Assembly (NCBI GenBank): GCA_944358455.1
Contig: CALVRE010000008.1
Coordinates: forward strand, 1 to 60,359
Length of the DNA: 60,359 nt
From: an uncultured Bacilli bacterium
Lineage (GTDB): Bacteria > Bacillota_I > Bacilli_A > RF39 > UBA660
Reading direction: 5' to 3'
The notes under the pieces were generated by a model. The model ran no database searches, was not told the DNA's origin, and saw only the letters and a list, made by a program, of their open reading frames with translations. This document shows positions 41,267 through 50,877 of the stretch, piece by piece (positions within the stretch are counted from its first letter, which is position 1; each line of letters opens with the position of its first letter). The position numbers were made by a program, and so were the translations under genes.

Positions 41267-42760
41267 ATGGACAAACGAGCGAAACAAATTGGAATCTATT
41301 TAAAAAAATATGGGAAAACTTCGGTTTCTGGATTACGCGATTTTTCACATGCAAAATCCGATATTGAAACCTTACATTTTATCTGTGATGTGATGAATGA
41401 TGAAATCGATGACTTATGTGCCATCCGTCATAACAAACAATTAGCTCATTATTTTGAAAGTTATTTATCATCTATGGAAGAAGTGCGCTTAAGAAATCTA
41501 GAGGGAATTGAACGCATAGTAGCACGCCTTAACAAATTTCAAAAAAAGATCGATTTCGCATGTCATAAAAATGCGAAAAAGGGAAGGAAAAATGATACAT
41601 TCATAGAATCACGTACCAATTTGAGAAAAGTCAATAGCAAGTTAAAGGGTGTTATTGACTTTTTGTGTCTTAAGGAGCTTTCATTTCCACATATTACCAC
41701 TAAACAGGAAGCGTTACAAAGATCGCTTGCAGAATTATATCGTTTACTCTATGACCCAAAATTGAAGCAATTAACCGATCAACAAAAGAAGAGAATCCAA
41801 AAAGATTGGGGAAAGTTAATGCTTCTGGCAGAACAAAAAACATTGACAGAAGTAGATGTTCAAACATTAAAAAAACGTATTCATTCCTTTATGATGGAGC
41901 GTGTAGAACAAATGGATATCGAAGATAATCCGTATGTGTTGGATTTTACCAATAAAAAAGTGTTTACGATCGATACAAGACAAGCGATTTTATTAGAAGA
42001 TGCCTTTTGTATTGAATGGTTATCGAATAATCACATCTATCTTTATGTTTTTATCTCTGATTGTACTTATTTATCCGATGATAAATATCGTTATGAAAAA
42101 ACACCGTATCTTTTGAATCGAGAATTTAATTCGAAACAGTCATTTTCTTTTGGAAAGAATAAAGTACAACCAGCTTTGATGATCCGTTTAGAATTCGATG
42201 AAAACGATCGATATCTAGGAAATCCGTTCCTTTTTCGTACTTATATCAAGTTAGATGAGACGTTTTCTTATGAAGATGTCGATTATATTTTATATGAAGA
42301 AGGAGGAAAAAAAGATGAATATTACACCATCTTAAAAAAAGCACAGTCTTTATCACAACATCTAATTCGGAGTCAAGAAAAGAAGGAAAAGGAAGAATGT
42401 AAGACACGAAAAATGAGAGGGGGAGAAGCCATCGTCGAAGCTTTTATCAATACGACAGGTTATGTGATTGCAAGTCTATTCTATGACGAGAAGTTGCCAG
42501 CTATTTATCGAAGAAACGATACCGAAGATATTATATCTTATGATTCTTTAAAACCAGGACCACATCGATTATTACAGTATCCCGTCTACTGTCAAACGTT
42601 TAAACCATCTAAAAATGCTTCTGCGGCTTATATGTTACGTGCAACCAAAGAATTTTTGATCGATCGTAATATATTCGCCGAAAATCGATTACAAGCTTAT
42701 CTAGAGGAAGCAAGATCTTGTATAGAAGAACAAGAAAAGAAAAAAATATTAGAACATTAA
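41267..42760 (+). CDS. Divergent RNB-fold protein with impaired active site, copy 1
   Basis: A ~497-residue protein. The N-terminal half is helical. From ~residue 230 it follows the RNase II/R catalytic (RNB) domain: VFTIDTRQAILLEDAFCIEW, ALMIRLEFDENDRYLGNPF, ETFSYEDVDYIL, and EAIVEAFINTTGYVIASLFY then LPAIYRRND. In active enzymes four Asp follow the pattern D-x5-D-x-D-D. Here they read D236, Leu242, Glu244 and Asp245, so catalysis is doubtful. The ATG at 41267 follows AGGGTGG. It sits in the dnaB-dnaI operon. Confidence 0.65.
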   Translation: MDKRAKQIGIYLKKYGKTSVSGLRDFSHAKSDIETLHFICDVMNDEIDDLCAIRHNKQLAHYFESYLSSMEEVRLRNLEGIERIVARLNKFQKKIDFACHKNAKKGRKNDTFIESRTNLRKVNSKLKGVIDFLCLKELSFPHITTKQEALQRSLAELYRLLYDPKLKQLTDQQKKRIQKDWGKLMLLAEQKTLTEVDVQTLKKRIHSFMMERVEQMDIEDNPYVLDFTNKKVFTIDTRQAILLEDAFCIEWLSNNHIYLYVFISDCTYLSDDKYRYEKTPYLLNREFNSKQSFSFGKNKVQPALMIRLEFDENDRYLGNPFLFRTYIKLDETFSYEDVDYILYEEGGKKDEYYTILKKAQSLSQHLIRSQEKKEKEECKTRKMRGGEAIVEAFINTTGYVIASLFYDEKLPAIYRRNDTEDIISYDSLKPGPHRLLQYPVYCQTFKPSKNASAAYMLRATKEFLIDRNIFAENRLQAYLEEARSCIEEQEKKKILEH

Positions 42761-42775
42761 AATATAGGAGAAAAT

Positions 42776-44731
42776 ATGATAAAAGAAACAGAAATAAAAG
42801 AACAAATAAAAAGAGTACTATCACGACCGAATTTGCCGTCGTTTTCCAAGTTTAAAGAAATGATTGATCCCACTTTATCGGATGAACTTTTTTATCGCTT
42901 GATTTTGACTTATTTAAAAGAAGAAGTAGAAGAATTTAAAATGACGAGAACGTATGAAAAGAATCGTCATCTAAAAAATTGTTTTCATTACTTGAATTAT
43001 GTACCTTCACATCTTGATTTATATGATGATAAAGCCTTTTTCGAAGAAGTATCACTCACCTTACAAGATATTCAAGATATCATCCAAATAAAATTATCTG
43101 ATAAGATGATGGTAGGTCCAGAGACAACTCTCGATCAAAATCGTGATCTTTTGATACGATTAGAAGAAGAATGCCAACAATTCTTTCAAAAACATCGAAC
43201 AATTCCTTTCTTACTTTCCCATAATGGAAACGAAATGTATCGCTTTTTAAAAGAGCTTATTTTTTCTAAAGAATACGATCATTATAATTATTATAGTTAT
43301 ATTCGTAATCTTATCCAAAATCTTCCAAATACTGTCAATACACAAAATGAAGAAGGTACTTTCCTTCTAGAAGAATTAACCCATTATTTTGCCACCTTGC
43401 TAGAGGAAGATCACGATTATAATGAAAAAGTGAGAATGGAACGAGTATTGATGTTGTTTCTAGAGTCACCTTCACTAGAAGTTCCAATTTATTCACTTAG
43501 CAATATCTTATCAAAAACATCGAATCACTTAATCAAGCAGAAGAGAAAGACCGATCTTAGTTTGATGAAAGAATTGCTTGAAGTTGTCAACGATGTTCAA
43601 AAAAGACAGGTACTGTGGTTGGAAAAAGAACGAAAATTAAAAGAAAAGTATCATCTTTATTCCGATTTTACGCTCGATGAATTAGAAGAGATTCGTTCAT
43701 TAACGCCTATCGATTTCCATCGTTATATCGATGAAACGAATCAAAATACAATCACCATTGATTCTAGTATGAATAAAATAAAAGAACAGGCGATTTTCTA
43801 TGAACGAGAAGGAAAAGATCATCATGTCATCTTTTATGTGATCGATATCTTACCATATTTACTTCCCGATTCAAAGTTGGATGAACGAGCACGTTCGATC
43901 GCGAAAGAAACGACGAAAGTAGAAAGTTTTCTTCCACCAAGCTTTTTAAAACGCCACTTATCATTTGAAAAAGAACAAGTAAGGCCCGCTATTGCTTTCG
44001 AGTTTTGGATCGATGGGGAAGGAAATCTGAAGGAGAGTACGATCAAGCGATCTATCATTTGTGTGAAGAAACATTATGATTACGAAATGATTGGTGATAT
44101 TTATTTAGGGAACATTGGAGCGAAAAAATTACAAAATGACATCGAAAATTTATATTATTTATCAGAATTATTAAAGAAGAGAGGAAAACAAAGAATTGTC
44201 AAACGTCATTTAAAAGAAAAGGTATGGAAAGAATATACGGAAACAGGTAAGAGGCCTCTTTATGTTGCTGGCCAAATTAATGAAACAATCGCCAAAAAAG
44301 TAAGTGAATATTTACGCACGTTTGATCTTCCTTTGATTGACCATTGTTATGGAAAGACAAAGAATATTATGGAAACACATATTTCGAAATATTTTTCCAA
44401 TCAAGAGAAATGCGAGCGACTAATTCAATTATTTGATCCTGCCAAAACATATTCTTCCTTCTATATACCAAACAACCAAAGGATATTGGAAGAATCTTCT
44501 TTTCAAAGACAAATTGAGATCAGTCGTCCAGCAAGAAGTTATGCATCATTGTTAAATCTTCGTCTCATTGCATATTATTTATTAGACGATAAAGAATTAG
44601 GGTTCGCTTATATACAAAATTTAATCGATCATTTAGAGGATGAGTGTGAACAGATGAATGGAAAACGAATGCGTGAACTTTACTATGAAGCTGAACGAAA
44701 AAGTCTAACACTAAAAAAAGAGAACAAATAG
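42776..44731 (+). CDS. Divergent RNB-fold protein with lost active site, copy 2
   Basis: A 651-residue protein with a ~320-residue helical N-terminus. An RNB-like middle follows: TITIDSSMNKIKEQAIFY, VIFYVIDILPYLLPDSKLDERAR, RPAIAFEFWIDGEGNLKES. A C-terminal part with YVAGQINETIAKKVSEYLR is like the RNB substrate clamp. Of the four catalytic Asp positions only D329 remains (others are Ile335, Glu337 and Gln338). It is arranged like copy 1 and is probably an old duplication. AGGAGAAAAT precedes the ATG. Confidence 0.6.
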   Translation: MIKETEIKEQIKRVLSRPNLPSFSKFKEMIDPTLSDELFYRLILTYLKEEVEEFKMTRTYEKNRHLKNCFHYLNYVPSHLDLYDDKAFFEEVSLTLQDIQDIIQIKLSDKMMVGPETTLDQNRDLLIRLEEECQQFFQKHRTIPFLLSHNGNEMYRFLKELIFSKEYDHYNYYSYIRNLIQNLPNTVNTQNEEGTFLLEELTHYFATLLEEDHDYNEKVRMERVLMLFLESPSLEVPIYSLSNILSKTSNHLIKQKRKTDLSLMKELLEVVNDVQKRQVLWLEKERKLKEKYHLYSDFTLDELEEIRSLTPIDFHRYIDETNQNTITIDSSMNKIKEQAIFYEREGKDHHVIFYVIDILPYLLPDSKLDERARSIAKETTKVESFLPPSFLKRHLSFEKEQVRPAIAFEFWIDGEGNLKESTIKRSIICVKKHYDYEMIGDIYLGNIGAKKLQNDIENLYYLSELLKKRGKQRIVKRHLKEKVWKEYTETGKRPLYVAGQINETIAKKVSEYLRTFDLPLIDHCYGKTKNIMETHISKYFSNQEKCERLIQLFDPAKTYSSFYIPNNQRILEESSFQRQIEISRPARSYASLLNLRLIAYYLLDDKELGFAYIQNLIDHLEDECEQMNGKRMRELYYEAERKSLTLKKENK

Positions 44732-44746
44732 AATAGGAGAGTACTT

Positions 44747-45370
44747 ATGACAAAAAATCGAAAAAAAGGAAATAATTATGGTATAAAAGGATATACGATA
44801 CCAAATTTTTTAAATACTTATTTCAATGTTGATAACGAGGAGATGTTGGAACTTTTATTTATTCAGTTTCATTTTACACATAAAGAATTAAGACAATATA
44901 TTGCTCTTTTACGAAGCCAATTGCGAGATCATTTGAGAACACGTGGAATGAATACGGATCAACAACTAAAAGAAGACTTGATAAAATTGCGATCAGATAT
45001 TACGAAATTAGAAAAAATACCATTTGAAAAAAATCAGGAATCCCATATTCGTCTAAGAATTAAAGCTGAGAAAAAACGTCAATTGGCAAAAGTATTATTG
45101 ACGAATACGATGACGATCTTTTGTGACGATAAAGATATCGTAACCTTAAATAAAGTTTGTAGAGAATTAAGGAGAATTCACACGGATAATATCACAAGCG
45201 AAGATATTTTAAAAGGAAATGTCGTAAAAGTTTACGATAGTAGGGGAGAAGGAGCCTACTATTTAGTGCCAGGAAGAACATTATGTTTAGAAAATACGTA
45301 CATGACAATGGAACAAAAAGAAACGATCGAAGCGACCAAGAAACATTTCCTCTTGTTTCAATCAAAATAA
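44747..45370 (+). CDS. Hypothetical protein downstream of the RNB-like pair
   Basis: A 207-residue, basic, mostly helical protein; residues ~55-135 look like a coiled coil (RQYIALLRSQLRDHLRTRG, RLRIKAEKKRQLAKVL). No family is recognised. It is last in the dnaB-dnaI-RNB-RNB series, with short spacing (15 bases to the previous gene) and a TAGGAGAG ribosome site, so it may work with the two RNB-like proteins. Confidence 0.55.
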   Translation: MTKNRKKGNNYGIKGYTIPNFLNTYFNVDNEEMLELLFIQFHFTHKELRQYIALLRSQLRDHLRTRGMNTDQQLKEDLIKLRSDITKLEKIPFEKNQESHIRLRIKAEKKRQLAKVLLTNTMTIFCDDKDIVTLNKVCRELRRIHTDNITSEDILKGNVVKVYDSRGEGAYYLVPGRTLCLENTYMTMEQKETIEATKKHFLLFQSK

Positions 45371-45400
45371 AAAAATTATCCTAGAAAAAGAGGATTTTGA

Positions 45401-45640
45401 TTGACAAAAAGATAAGTTCGTAATAAAATGAATTCATAAATGCCATGAATAGGACACGATTTTAAAGAAGGGAATGCAAAGCGAGTTAGGATGGTGAAAG
45501 CTAACCAGGACCCTTTAAAGTTACTACCTAGGAGCAGAACAAGTAAAAGTTGTTCCGGTTTGAAAGCCGTTATCAAAATAAAGCTACAAAGTAGGATGGT
45601 ACCGCGTGATAACGCTCCTTATATATTAAGGAGCTTTTTT
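45401..45640 (+). promoter_or_regulatory. Promoter and threonine T-box leader
   Basis: The promoter TTGACA (45401-45406), 17 bases, TAAAAT (45424-45429). The T-box AGGATGGTACCGCG lies at 45593-45606. The specifier ACT (Thr) at 45523-45525 sits in the context ACT-ACCTAGGAG. The terminator is GCTCCTTA / TTAAGGAGC with Ts (45614-45640). The leader is read-through only when uncharged tRNA-Thr binds. Confidence 0.93.
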
Positions 45641-45662
45641 TATTGAGAAAGGATTTGAGAAT

Positions 45663-47405
45663 ATGCAAAATATTAAAGAAAATGAAGAATTAAGTAAATT
45701 GAATCATAGTTGTGCTCATTTGCTTGCACAAGCTGTAAAACGTCTTTATCCAGATGCCATGTTTTGGGTAGGACCAGTTATCAACGAAGGTTTTTACTAT
45801 GATATGGATCTTGGCGATAAAGTCGTAACAGAAGATGATCTAGAAACGATTTCGAAAGAAATGAAGAAGATCGTAAAAGAAAATAAATTGATTAAACGAA
45901 TTGAACTTTCCCGTGAAGAAGCCTTAGAAATGTTTAAAAATGATCCATATAAAATCGATTTAATCAACGATATGGAAGAAGGGACGACAATTACGGCTTA
46001 TACGCAAGGAGAGTTTACTGATCTATGTCGTGGACCTCATGTAGAAAGTACGAAGTTACTCAAACATTTCAAATTGTTAAAAGTTAGTGGAGCTTACTAT
46101 AAGGGGGACTCCAAAAATAAGATGTTACAACGTATTTATGGTATTTGTTTTCCAACTGAAGAGGAGCTCCAAGCTCACCTTGATTTCTTAGAAGAAGCAA
46201 AAAAACGTGACCACAAGAAACTGGGAAAAGAATTAGAATTATTTATGTTTAGTGAATATGGACCAGGTTTTCCTTTCTGGTTGCCAAATGGTATGATCTT
46301 GCGCAATGTACTAGAAAATTTCTGGTATGAAGAACATACCAAAGAAGGATATCAATTCATTAAAACACCAATTATGTTGAATCGTGATTTATGGGAATTA
46401 TCAGGCCATTGGAAAAATTACAAAGAAAATATGTATACTTCGAAGATCGATGAGAAAGAGTTCGCAATTAAACCTATGAATTGTCCAGGAGGATTACTCG
46501 TTTACAAGAATAAATTACATTCTTATAAAGATCTTCCAGAACGTGTTGGAGAACTTGGACTTGTTCATCGTCACGAAGCCAGTGGAGCTTTAAATGGGTT
46601 ATTTCGCGTTCGTACGTTCACCCAAGATGATGCGCATATTTTTATGAGAGAAGATCAAATCGAAGAAGAAATTATTCGTTTAATTGCTTTCATTGATCGT
46701 ATTTATAAGTTATTTGATTTGCCTTATGAAATCGAACTTTCTACTCGTCCTGAGGAGAAATATATCGGATCGATTGAAATTTGGGATAAAGCCGAAGCAA
46801 CGTTACAAGAAGCTTGCCGTAAGTCTGGAAAAGAGTGTAAAATCAATCCAGGTGATGGAGCTTTCTATGGACCAAAACTTGATTTTCATGTCAAAGACTC
46901 TCTAGGACGCGTATGGCAATGTGGAACGATCCAATTAGATTTTAATTTACCAGAGCGCTTCGATTGTACTTACATTGATTCTGATGGAATGAAAAAACGT
47001 CCTGTTATGTTACATCGTGTCATCTTTGGATCAGTAGAACGTTTTATCGGTATCTTAATCGAACACTATGCTGGAGCATTCCCAACTTGGCTCGCTCCTG
47101 TTCAAGTGAATATTATTCCTGTCAACCAAGAATATCACCTCGCATATGCGGAAGAAGTAAAAGACTTACTCGAGTCTCATGGCATTCGTGTAACACTCGA
47201 TAGCCGTGATGAAAAATTAGGATATCGTATGCGTGAAAGTCAAACGAAAAAGATTCCATATTCGTTAGTGATTGGAGACAAAGAAAGAGATCATCGTGAA
47301 ATTAATTTCCGTCGTCATGGTTCTAGTGATACTACGACTTTAAAATTGGAAGACTTTGTATCGATGATAGAAGAAGAAATTAAAAATAAAGTAAATAATA
47401 AGTAA
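45663..47405 (+). CDS. thrS: Threonyl-tRNA synthetase, lacking the N-terminal TGS domain
   Basis: A 580-residue class II synthetase. It starts directly with the editing (N2) domain: LNHSCAHLLAQAVKRLYPDA, with the second metal motif CRGPHV near residue 120. Core class II motifs include RHEASGALNGLFRVRTFTQDD and VMLHRVIFGSVERF. The zinc ligand region has PMNCPGG. The C-terminal anticodon domain ends in NFRRHGSSDT. Typical ThrRS is ~640 residues with a TGS domain at the front, which is missing here. The threonine T-box upstream confirms the role. Confidence 0.95.
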   Translation: MQNIKENEELSKLNHSCAHLLAQAVKRLYPDAMFWVGPVINEGFYYDMDLGDKVVTEDDLETISKEMKKIVKENKLIKRIELSREEALEMFKNDPYKIDLINDMEEGTTITAYTQGEFTDLCRGPHVESTKLLKHFKLLKVSGAYYKGDSKNKMLQRIYGICFPTEEELQAHLDFLEEAKKRDHKKLGKELELFMFSEYGPGFPFWLPNGMILRNVLENFWYEEHTKEGYQFIKTPIMLNRDLWELSGHWKNYKENMYTSKIDEKEFAIKPMNCPGGLLVYKNKLHSYKDLPERVGELGLVHRHEASGALNGLFRVRTFTQDDAHIFMREDQIEEEIIRLIAFIDRIYKLFDLPYEIELSTRPEEKYIGSIEIWDKAEATLQEACRKSGKECKINPGDGAFYGPKLDFHVKDSLGRVWQCGTIQLDFNLPERFDCTYIDSDGMKKRPVMLHRVIFGSVERFIGILIEHYAGAFPTWLAPVQVNIIPVNQEYHLAYAEEVKDLLESHGIRVTLDSRDEKLGYRMRESQTKKIPYSLVIGDKERDHREINFRRHGSSDTTTLKLEDFVSMIEEEIKNKVNNK

Positions 47406-47433
47406 AGATTAGAACATTTCTAATCTTTTTTTC
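47404..47433 (+). terminator. Terminator of thrS
   Basis: The stem AAGATTAGAA / TTCTAATCTT is followed by Ts. Confidence 0.85.
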
Positions 47434-47478
47434 TTCTAAATCATTCTTTTTATGATATAGTAAAAAAGAGGTAGTAAC

Positions 47479-47670
47479 ATGAAAAGAGAAGAAAAGAAAC
47501 AAAATCAAGATATGGAAGAAATATTAACGGATATATTAGAGAATAAAGATGATTTAACAAATGATATTCGTGATATATTAAACGATTTTATCACACCTCC
47601 AAAAGGGAGTGAAAAAAAAGAGGATTTGAGCGATAATCTCCTCACGGATCTGCTTCCTAAAAGAAGATAA
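47479..47670 (+). CDS. Small acidic hypothetical protein
   Basis: A 63-residue, highly charged protein with repeated IL-D patterns (EEILTDILENKDDLTNDIRD, DILNDFITPP), suggesting amphipathic helices. AGAGGTAGTA lies before the ATG. There is no known family. It precedes spoIIIAH by 74 bases, so a sporulation link is possible but unproven. Confidence 0.45.
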   Translation: MKREEKKQNQDMEEILTDILENKDDLTNDIRDILNDFITPPKGSEKKEDLSDNLLTDLLPKRR

Positions 47671-47744
47671 TTCCTCATTTTTAAATTTGTCATAAACTTT
47701 GGATAAGTTCATATACTCTAGTAGATAGTACTAGGAGGGAATAT

Positions 47745-48287
47745 ATGATAAATAAAAGAAGTTTATGGTTTCTAACACTCTTTAGTTTAATTTTGGTACT
47801 TAGTGTTTATTATGTCACAATGCCATCTGAATTATTGTTAGGGAATAATAGTAATTATCTCGAAACGAATCAATCAGAAGAAAATGACAATCCAGATGCC
47901 AATACCAATACGACTGAGGAACCAACTGTTCAAATCGAAGAAAGTGATATTCTAACTGCTTTAAGAGTGGAAGCAAATGATCAAATGTTGAGTGAAATGG
48001 ATGAATTAAAAGCCATTCTAACGAATGAAGACTCTACTGTCGACGAAAAGAATAATGCTTTTGAAAAGATGAAAGAACTCAATATTACCAGAGGAGAAGA
48101 AGAAGCATTAGAAAAGAAAATTCAAGATGAATTTCAACTCCAGGCTTTTGTCAAAATCGATGGAGATCAAATCCGCGTCGTCGTGGCAAGTGACGAACAT
48201 GATGAGACACTGGCAAATAACATTATGAGAAGCATTCAGAGTAATTATGACAAAAAGATGTATATCTCTGTCAAATTTCAAAAATAA
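47745..48287 (+). CDS. spoIIIAH: Stage III sporulation protein AH
   Basis: A 180-residue protein with one N-terminal TM helix (8-25), an acidic low-complexity linker (~35-65) and the SpoIIIAH domain (~70-178): ALRVEANDQMLSEMDELKAIL and AFVKIDGDQIRVVV. It spans the mother-cell membrane and binds SpoIIQ in the channel to the forespore. The rest of the spoIIIA operon is not in the window. AGGAGGG lies before the ATG. Confidence 0.88.
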   Translation: MINKRSLWFLTLFSLILVLSVYYVTMPSELLLGNNSNYLETNQSEENDNPDANTNTTEEPTVQIEESDILTALRVEANDQMLSEMDELKAILTNEDSTVDEKNNAFEKMKELNITRGEEEALEKKIQDEFQLQAFVKIDGDQIRVVVASDEHDETLANNIMRSIQSNYDKKMYISVKFQK

Positions 48288-48308
48288 CCTCGATAAGAGG
48301 TTTTTTCG
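48287..48308 (+). terminator. Terminator of spoIIIAH
   Basis: The stem ACCTC / GAGGT with loop GATAA is followed by six Ts. Confidence 0.75.
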
Positions 48309-48405
48309 AATCGTGAACTAGGCTATTTCGCTCACATAAAAGGGATTCACTCATAAAATAATATGAGTAAATAGTAACCACCCAACTTAGGAAGTGAGGG
48401 AAATA

Positions 48406-48612
48406 ATGAATAAGAGTATTCTAACCAAAAGAGAAAAAGAAGTCTTTGAATTATTAATATTAAATAAGACAACTGCCGAGATAGCGGATCATTTAGGAAT
48501 TAGTGAAAAAACAGTTCGAAATCATATATCGAATGCGATGCAGAAGCTAGGGGTAAAAGGTAGAGCAGGGGCCGTGGTAGAACTTTTAAAACTTGGAGAA
48601 CTTTCATTATAA
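48406..48612 (+). CDS. gerE: Spore-formation transcription regulator GerE
   Basis: A 68-residue LuxR-type helix-turn-helix protein with no receiver domain, nearly matching Bacillus GerE. LTKREKEVFELL, GISEKTVRNHISNAMQKLGV and AVVELLKLGEL are all in register. It regulates late mother-cell genes together with SigK, which is present at 15.4 kb. The ATG at 48406 is preferred over an in-frame GTG at 48394. Confidence 0.92.
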   Translation: MNKSILTKREKEVFELLILNKTTAEIADHLGISEKTVRNHISNAMQKLGVKGRAGAVVELLKLGELSL

Positions 48613-48637
48613 AGATTGCATGAAAATGCAATCTTTT
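48611..48637 (+). terminator. Terminator of gerE
   Basis: The stem AAAGATTGCAT / ATGCAATCTTT is followed by Ts. Confidence 0.85.
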
Positions 48638-48662
48638 TCATAATATTAGTTAGAGGTGATTT

Positions 48663-49634
48663 ATGTTAAAACGAATAGCGTCTAAAAAAATAATCGTCAT
48701 AGCGTCTGCTTTATTTGCCCTCTTTCTAATTTATTTAGTCCCAAAGGAAGATCCAATTAGCCTTTATGAACAGATACCAAAAGATTTGGAATATGTAAGT
48801 GGAGATGTGAAGACGAGCGAAGTTTATCTTCTAACAAACACGGGATTATTAGGACGAGCAACATTTGTAACCAGTACATCTGATTTGAGTGTTGAGGAAA
48901 AAGCAAGAGAGGCAATCGAATTACTGATCCAAGATGGAAAAGGAGAAAGTAAAGTACCAAATGGATTTAAAGCGGTTCTTCCAAGTGATACGAAAATCAT
49001 CAGTATTGCTTATGAAGATTCTGTAATCAAAGTGAATTTTTCGAAAGAACTATTAGATGTAAAAAAAGAAGAGGAAGAAACCATTATTGAAGCGATTGTA
49101 TATTCTCTTACGGAAATACCGGAAATTGAAAAAGTAATATTGTTTTTAGAAGGAGATATCTTAGATAAATTACCACAATCGAATATTACACTCCCATCGA
49201 CTTTAGATCGTGATTTTGGTATCAATAAACAATATGAATTTCATACTTTAGAAGATATTACGCAAGTAACGATCTATTATATCGACAAATATAATGATAA
49301 CTATTATTATGTACCAGTAACCAAATACATGAATGATGATCGAGAAAAGATTAAGATCATTATTGATGAATTGACAAGTAGTCCTTTAGTTGGAACCAAT
49401 TTAATGAGCTTTTTAAGTAGCAATGCCAAATTACTGGCTGTCGAGCAAATAGAAGATACCTTAGAATTAGAATTCAATTCTTATATTTTCGACAATATCG
49501 AAGAGAAAAATATTCTAGAAGAAGTCATTTATACTATCTCTTTGTCGGTTGCTGATAATTACGATGTCGAAGAAGTGGTCTTTCAAGTAGGAAATGAAGA
49601 AGTATATAAAAGTGTTTTAAAGGAGATTAATTGA
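48663..49634 (+). CDS. gerM: GerM-like sporulation protein with two GerMN domains
   Basis: A 323-residue protein with an N-terminal TM helix or uncleaved signal (10-25) and two GerMN-type domains (~45-165 and ~195-315). Each has a beta-strand segment followed by a helix and a SYNELP-like end (KAVLPSDTKIISI, LSSNAKLLAVEQIED). GerM stabilises the SpoIIIAH-SpoIIQ channel and is important for spore germination. Its closeness to spoIIIAH and gerE supports the call. There is no lipobox at the N-terminus, unlike lipidated GerM. Confidence 0.85.
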   Translation: MLKRIASKKIIVIASALFALFLIYLVPKEDPISLYEQIPKDLEYVSGDVKTSEVYLLTNTGLLGRATFVTSTSDLSVEEKAREAIELLIQDGKGESKVPNGFKAVLPSDTKIISIAYEDSVIKVNFSKELLDVKKEEEETIIEAIVYSLTEIPEIEKVILFLEGDILDKLPQSNITLPSTLDRDFGINKQYEFHTLEDITQVTIYYIDKYNDNYYYVPVTKYMNDDREKIKIIIDELTSSPLVGTNLMSFLSSNAKLLAVEQIEDTLELEFNSYIFDNIEEKNILEEVIYTISLSVADNYDVEEVVFQVGNEEVYKSVLKEIN

Positions 49635-49646
49635 TCTCCTTTTTCT
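49621..49646 (+). terminator. Terminator of gerM
   Basis: The stem AGGAGAT / ATCTCCT overlapping the stop codon is followed by Ts. Confidence 0.8.
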
Positions 49647-49713
49647 TTGAATTTGACAAAAATACTTGAAAACTTTCTTTTTTTATTGTATAATCATTTT
49701 GTTCCAAGAGTTT

Positions 49714-49790
<77 letters not shown>

Positions 49791-49828
49791 TAGGGAAATT
49801 AGTCGAACGAATCGACTTTAAATATGTG

Positions 49829-49856
49829 AAAGGTTAATTTTGATTAACCTTTTTTA
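49829..49856 (+). terminator. Terminator after tRNA-Arg
   Basis: The stem AAGGTTAAT / ATTAACCTT is followed by six Ts. Confidence 0.85.
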
Positions 49857-50018
49857 TTTGTTTAAAAGAAGCTCGATAGTGATATCATGAGCAATATTTA
49901 TATGATGATTTATAGAATAAAGATTATGATTATCAGTATTTAAAAAGACGAGCCAATTTCAAATGCTCGTCTTTAATAGACTGTTTATTCCAAAATAATA
50001 ACACATTACACTATGCTA

Positions 50019-50729
50019 TTATATTTTTTTGGGGATGGAATTTATATTATTGAAGTCATTATTTTGTTCTGATAAATTTGAAGTTAATGAATTATTTTGT
50101 AAATTTGACTTTTGAAAATTTAAATTTTTATTTTTCTTTTTTTGACTATATGTGTCCACTACTTGTTTACAACTATTATCAATACCTCCATTGTCATTTA
50201 AGAAAGTTCTTACTTTTTTTGATTTCCAAGAAATAGAAGAGGTGGGACCCCAACAAGTAAAAGAATCAATGTTATAAGTTGCAGAACAATCTAATACGGT
50301 TCTAAAAACCCTGTTTACTTGTACATCATCTTGATTATCAATTTTAGTAACATCCATTTCAGAAACTTGCAAACGTTTTCTAGTGTGTGATAAATCAGCG
50401 TAAGCCTCTTTTATTTCTTCGTCTGTAGTATACTCATGATAATGAGATTGTAATCCTATTGAATCAAGTAATATAGTGCCAGTAATGGCCTCTTCTTGTT
50501 TAATGTCATTAATGATTGATATCATTCTTTTTCTTTTTTCTTGATTAGTTTCATCATATTCATTATATGCTAAATTTGAATGAGGAAAATTTTTCCTTGC
50601 TAGTTTTAAAACTGTTAGGTAATAATCATCTCCTAGCTTTTGTTTCCATTTTGAATTGCGTAAAATAATTCCTTGTTTAAATTCTTCAGAATGAATATCT
50701 GCAACTATTTCTTTTAAAACGAACCTTAA
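50019..50729 (-). pseudogene. Truncated GH10 (xylanase-like) gene fragment
   Basis: On the minus strand an open frame from 50729 to 50019 encodes the second half of a family 10 glycoside hydrolase. It shows DDYYLTVLKLARKNFPHSNLAYNEYD, then IGLQSHYHEYT, RLQVSEMDVT (the nucleophile Glu lies in this motif) and FTCWGPTSSISWKSK. The N-terminal half with the acid/base Glu (WDVVNE) is missing, and a stop at 50730-50732 closes the frame. The first ATG is internal (50525). The tail (NKNLNFQKSNLQNNSLTS) is low-complexity. It looks like a foreign or decaying gene remnant. The gap 49857-50018 shows nothing more. Confidence 0.7.
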
Positions 50730-50831
50730 TTAAAGTTACCAAACTTGTATAACTCACGCACCATAATAGAATTTGCTTGAACTTTTTATAAGTTCGGGTT
50801 TTTTATAAAAAAAGTGGAGATAACTTGGCAT

Positions 50832-50859
50832 TTGCGAAAGATAGGATATATGTTATAAT
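50832..50859 (+). promoter_or_regulatory. Promoter of the 50878 lipoprotein
   Basis: TTGCGA (50832-50837), 16 bases and an extended -10 TGtTATAAT (TATAAT 50854-50859), followed by AAAAAGGAGAG before the ATG. Confidence 0.65.
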
Positions 50860-50877
50860 TTAAAAAGGAGAGAGTGT

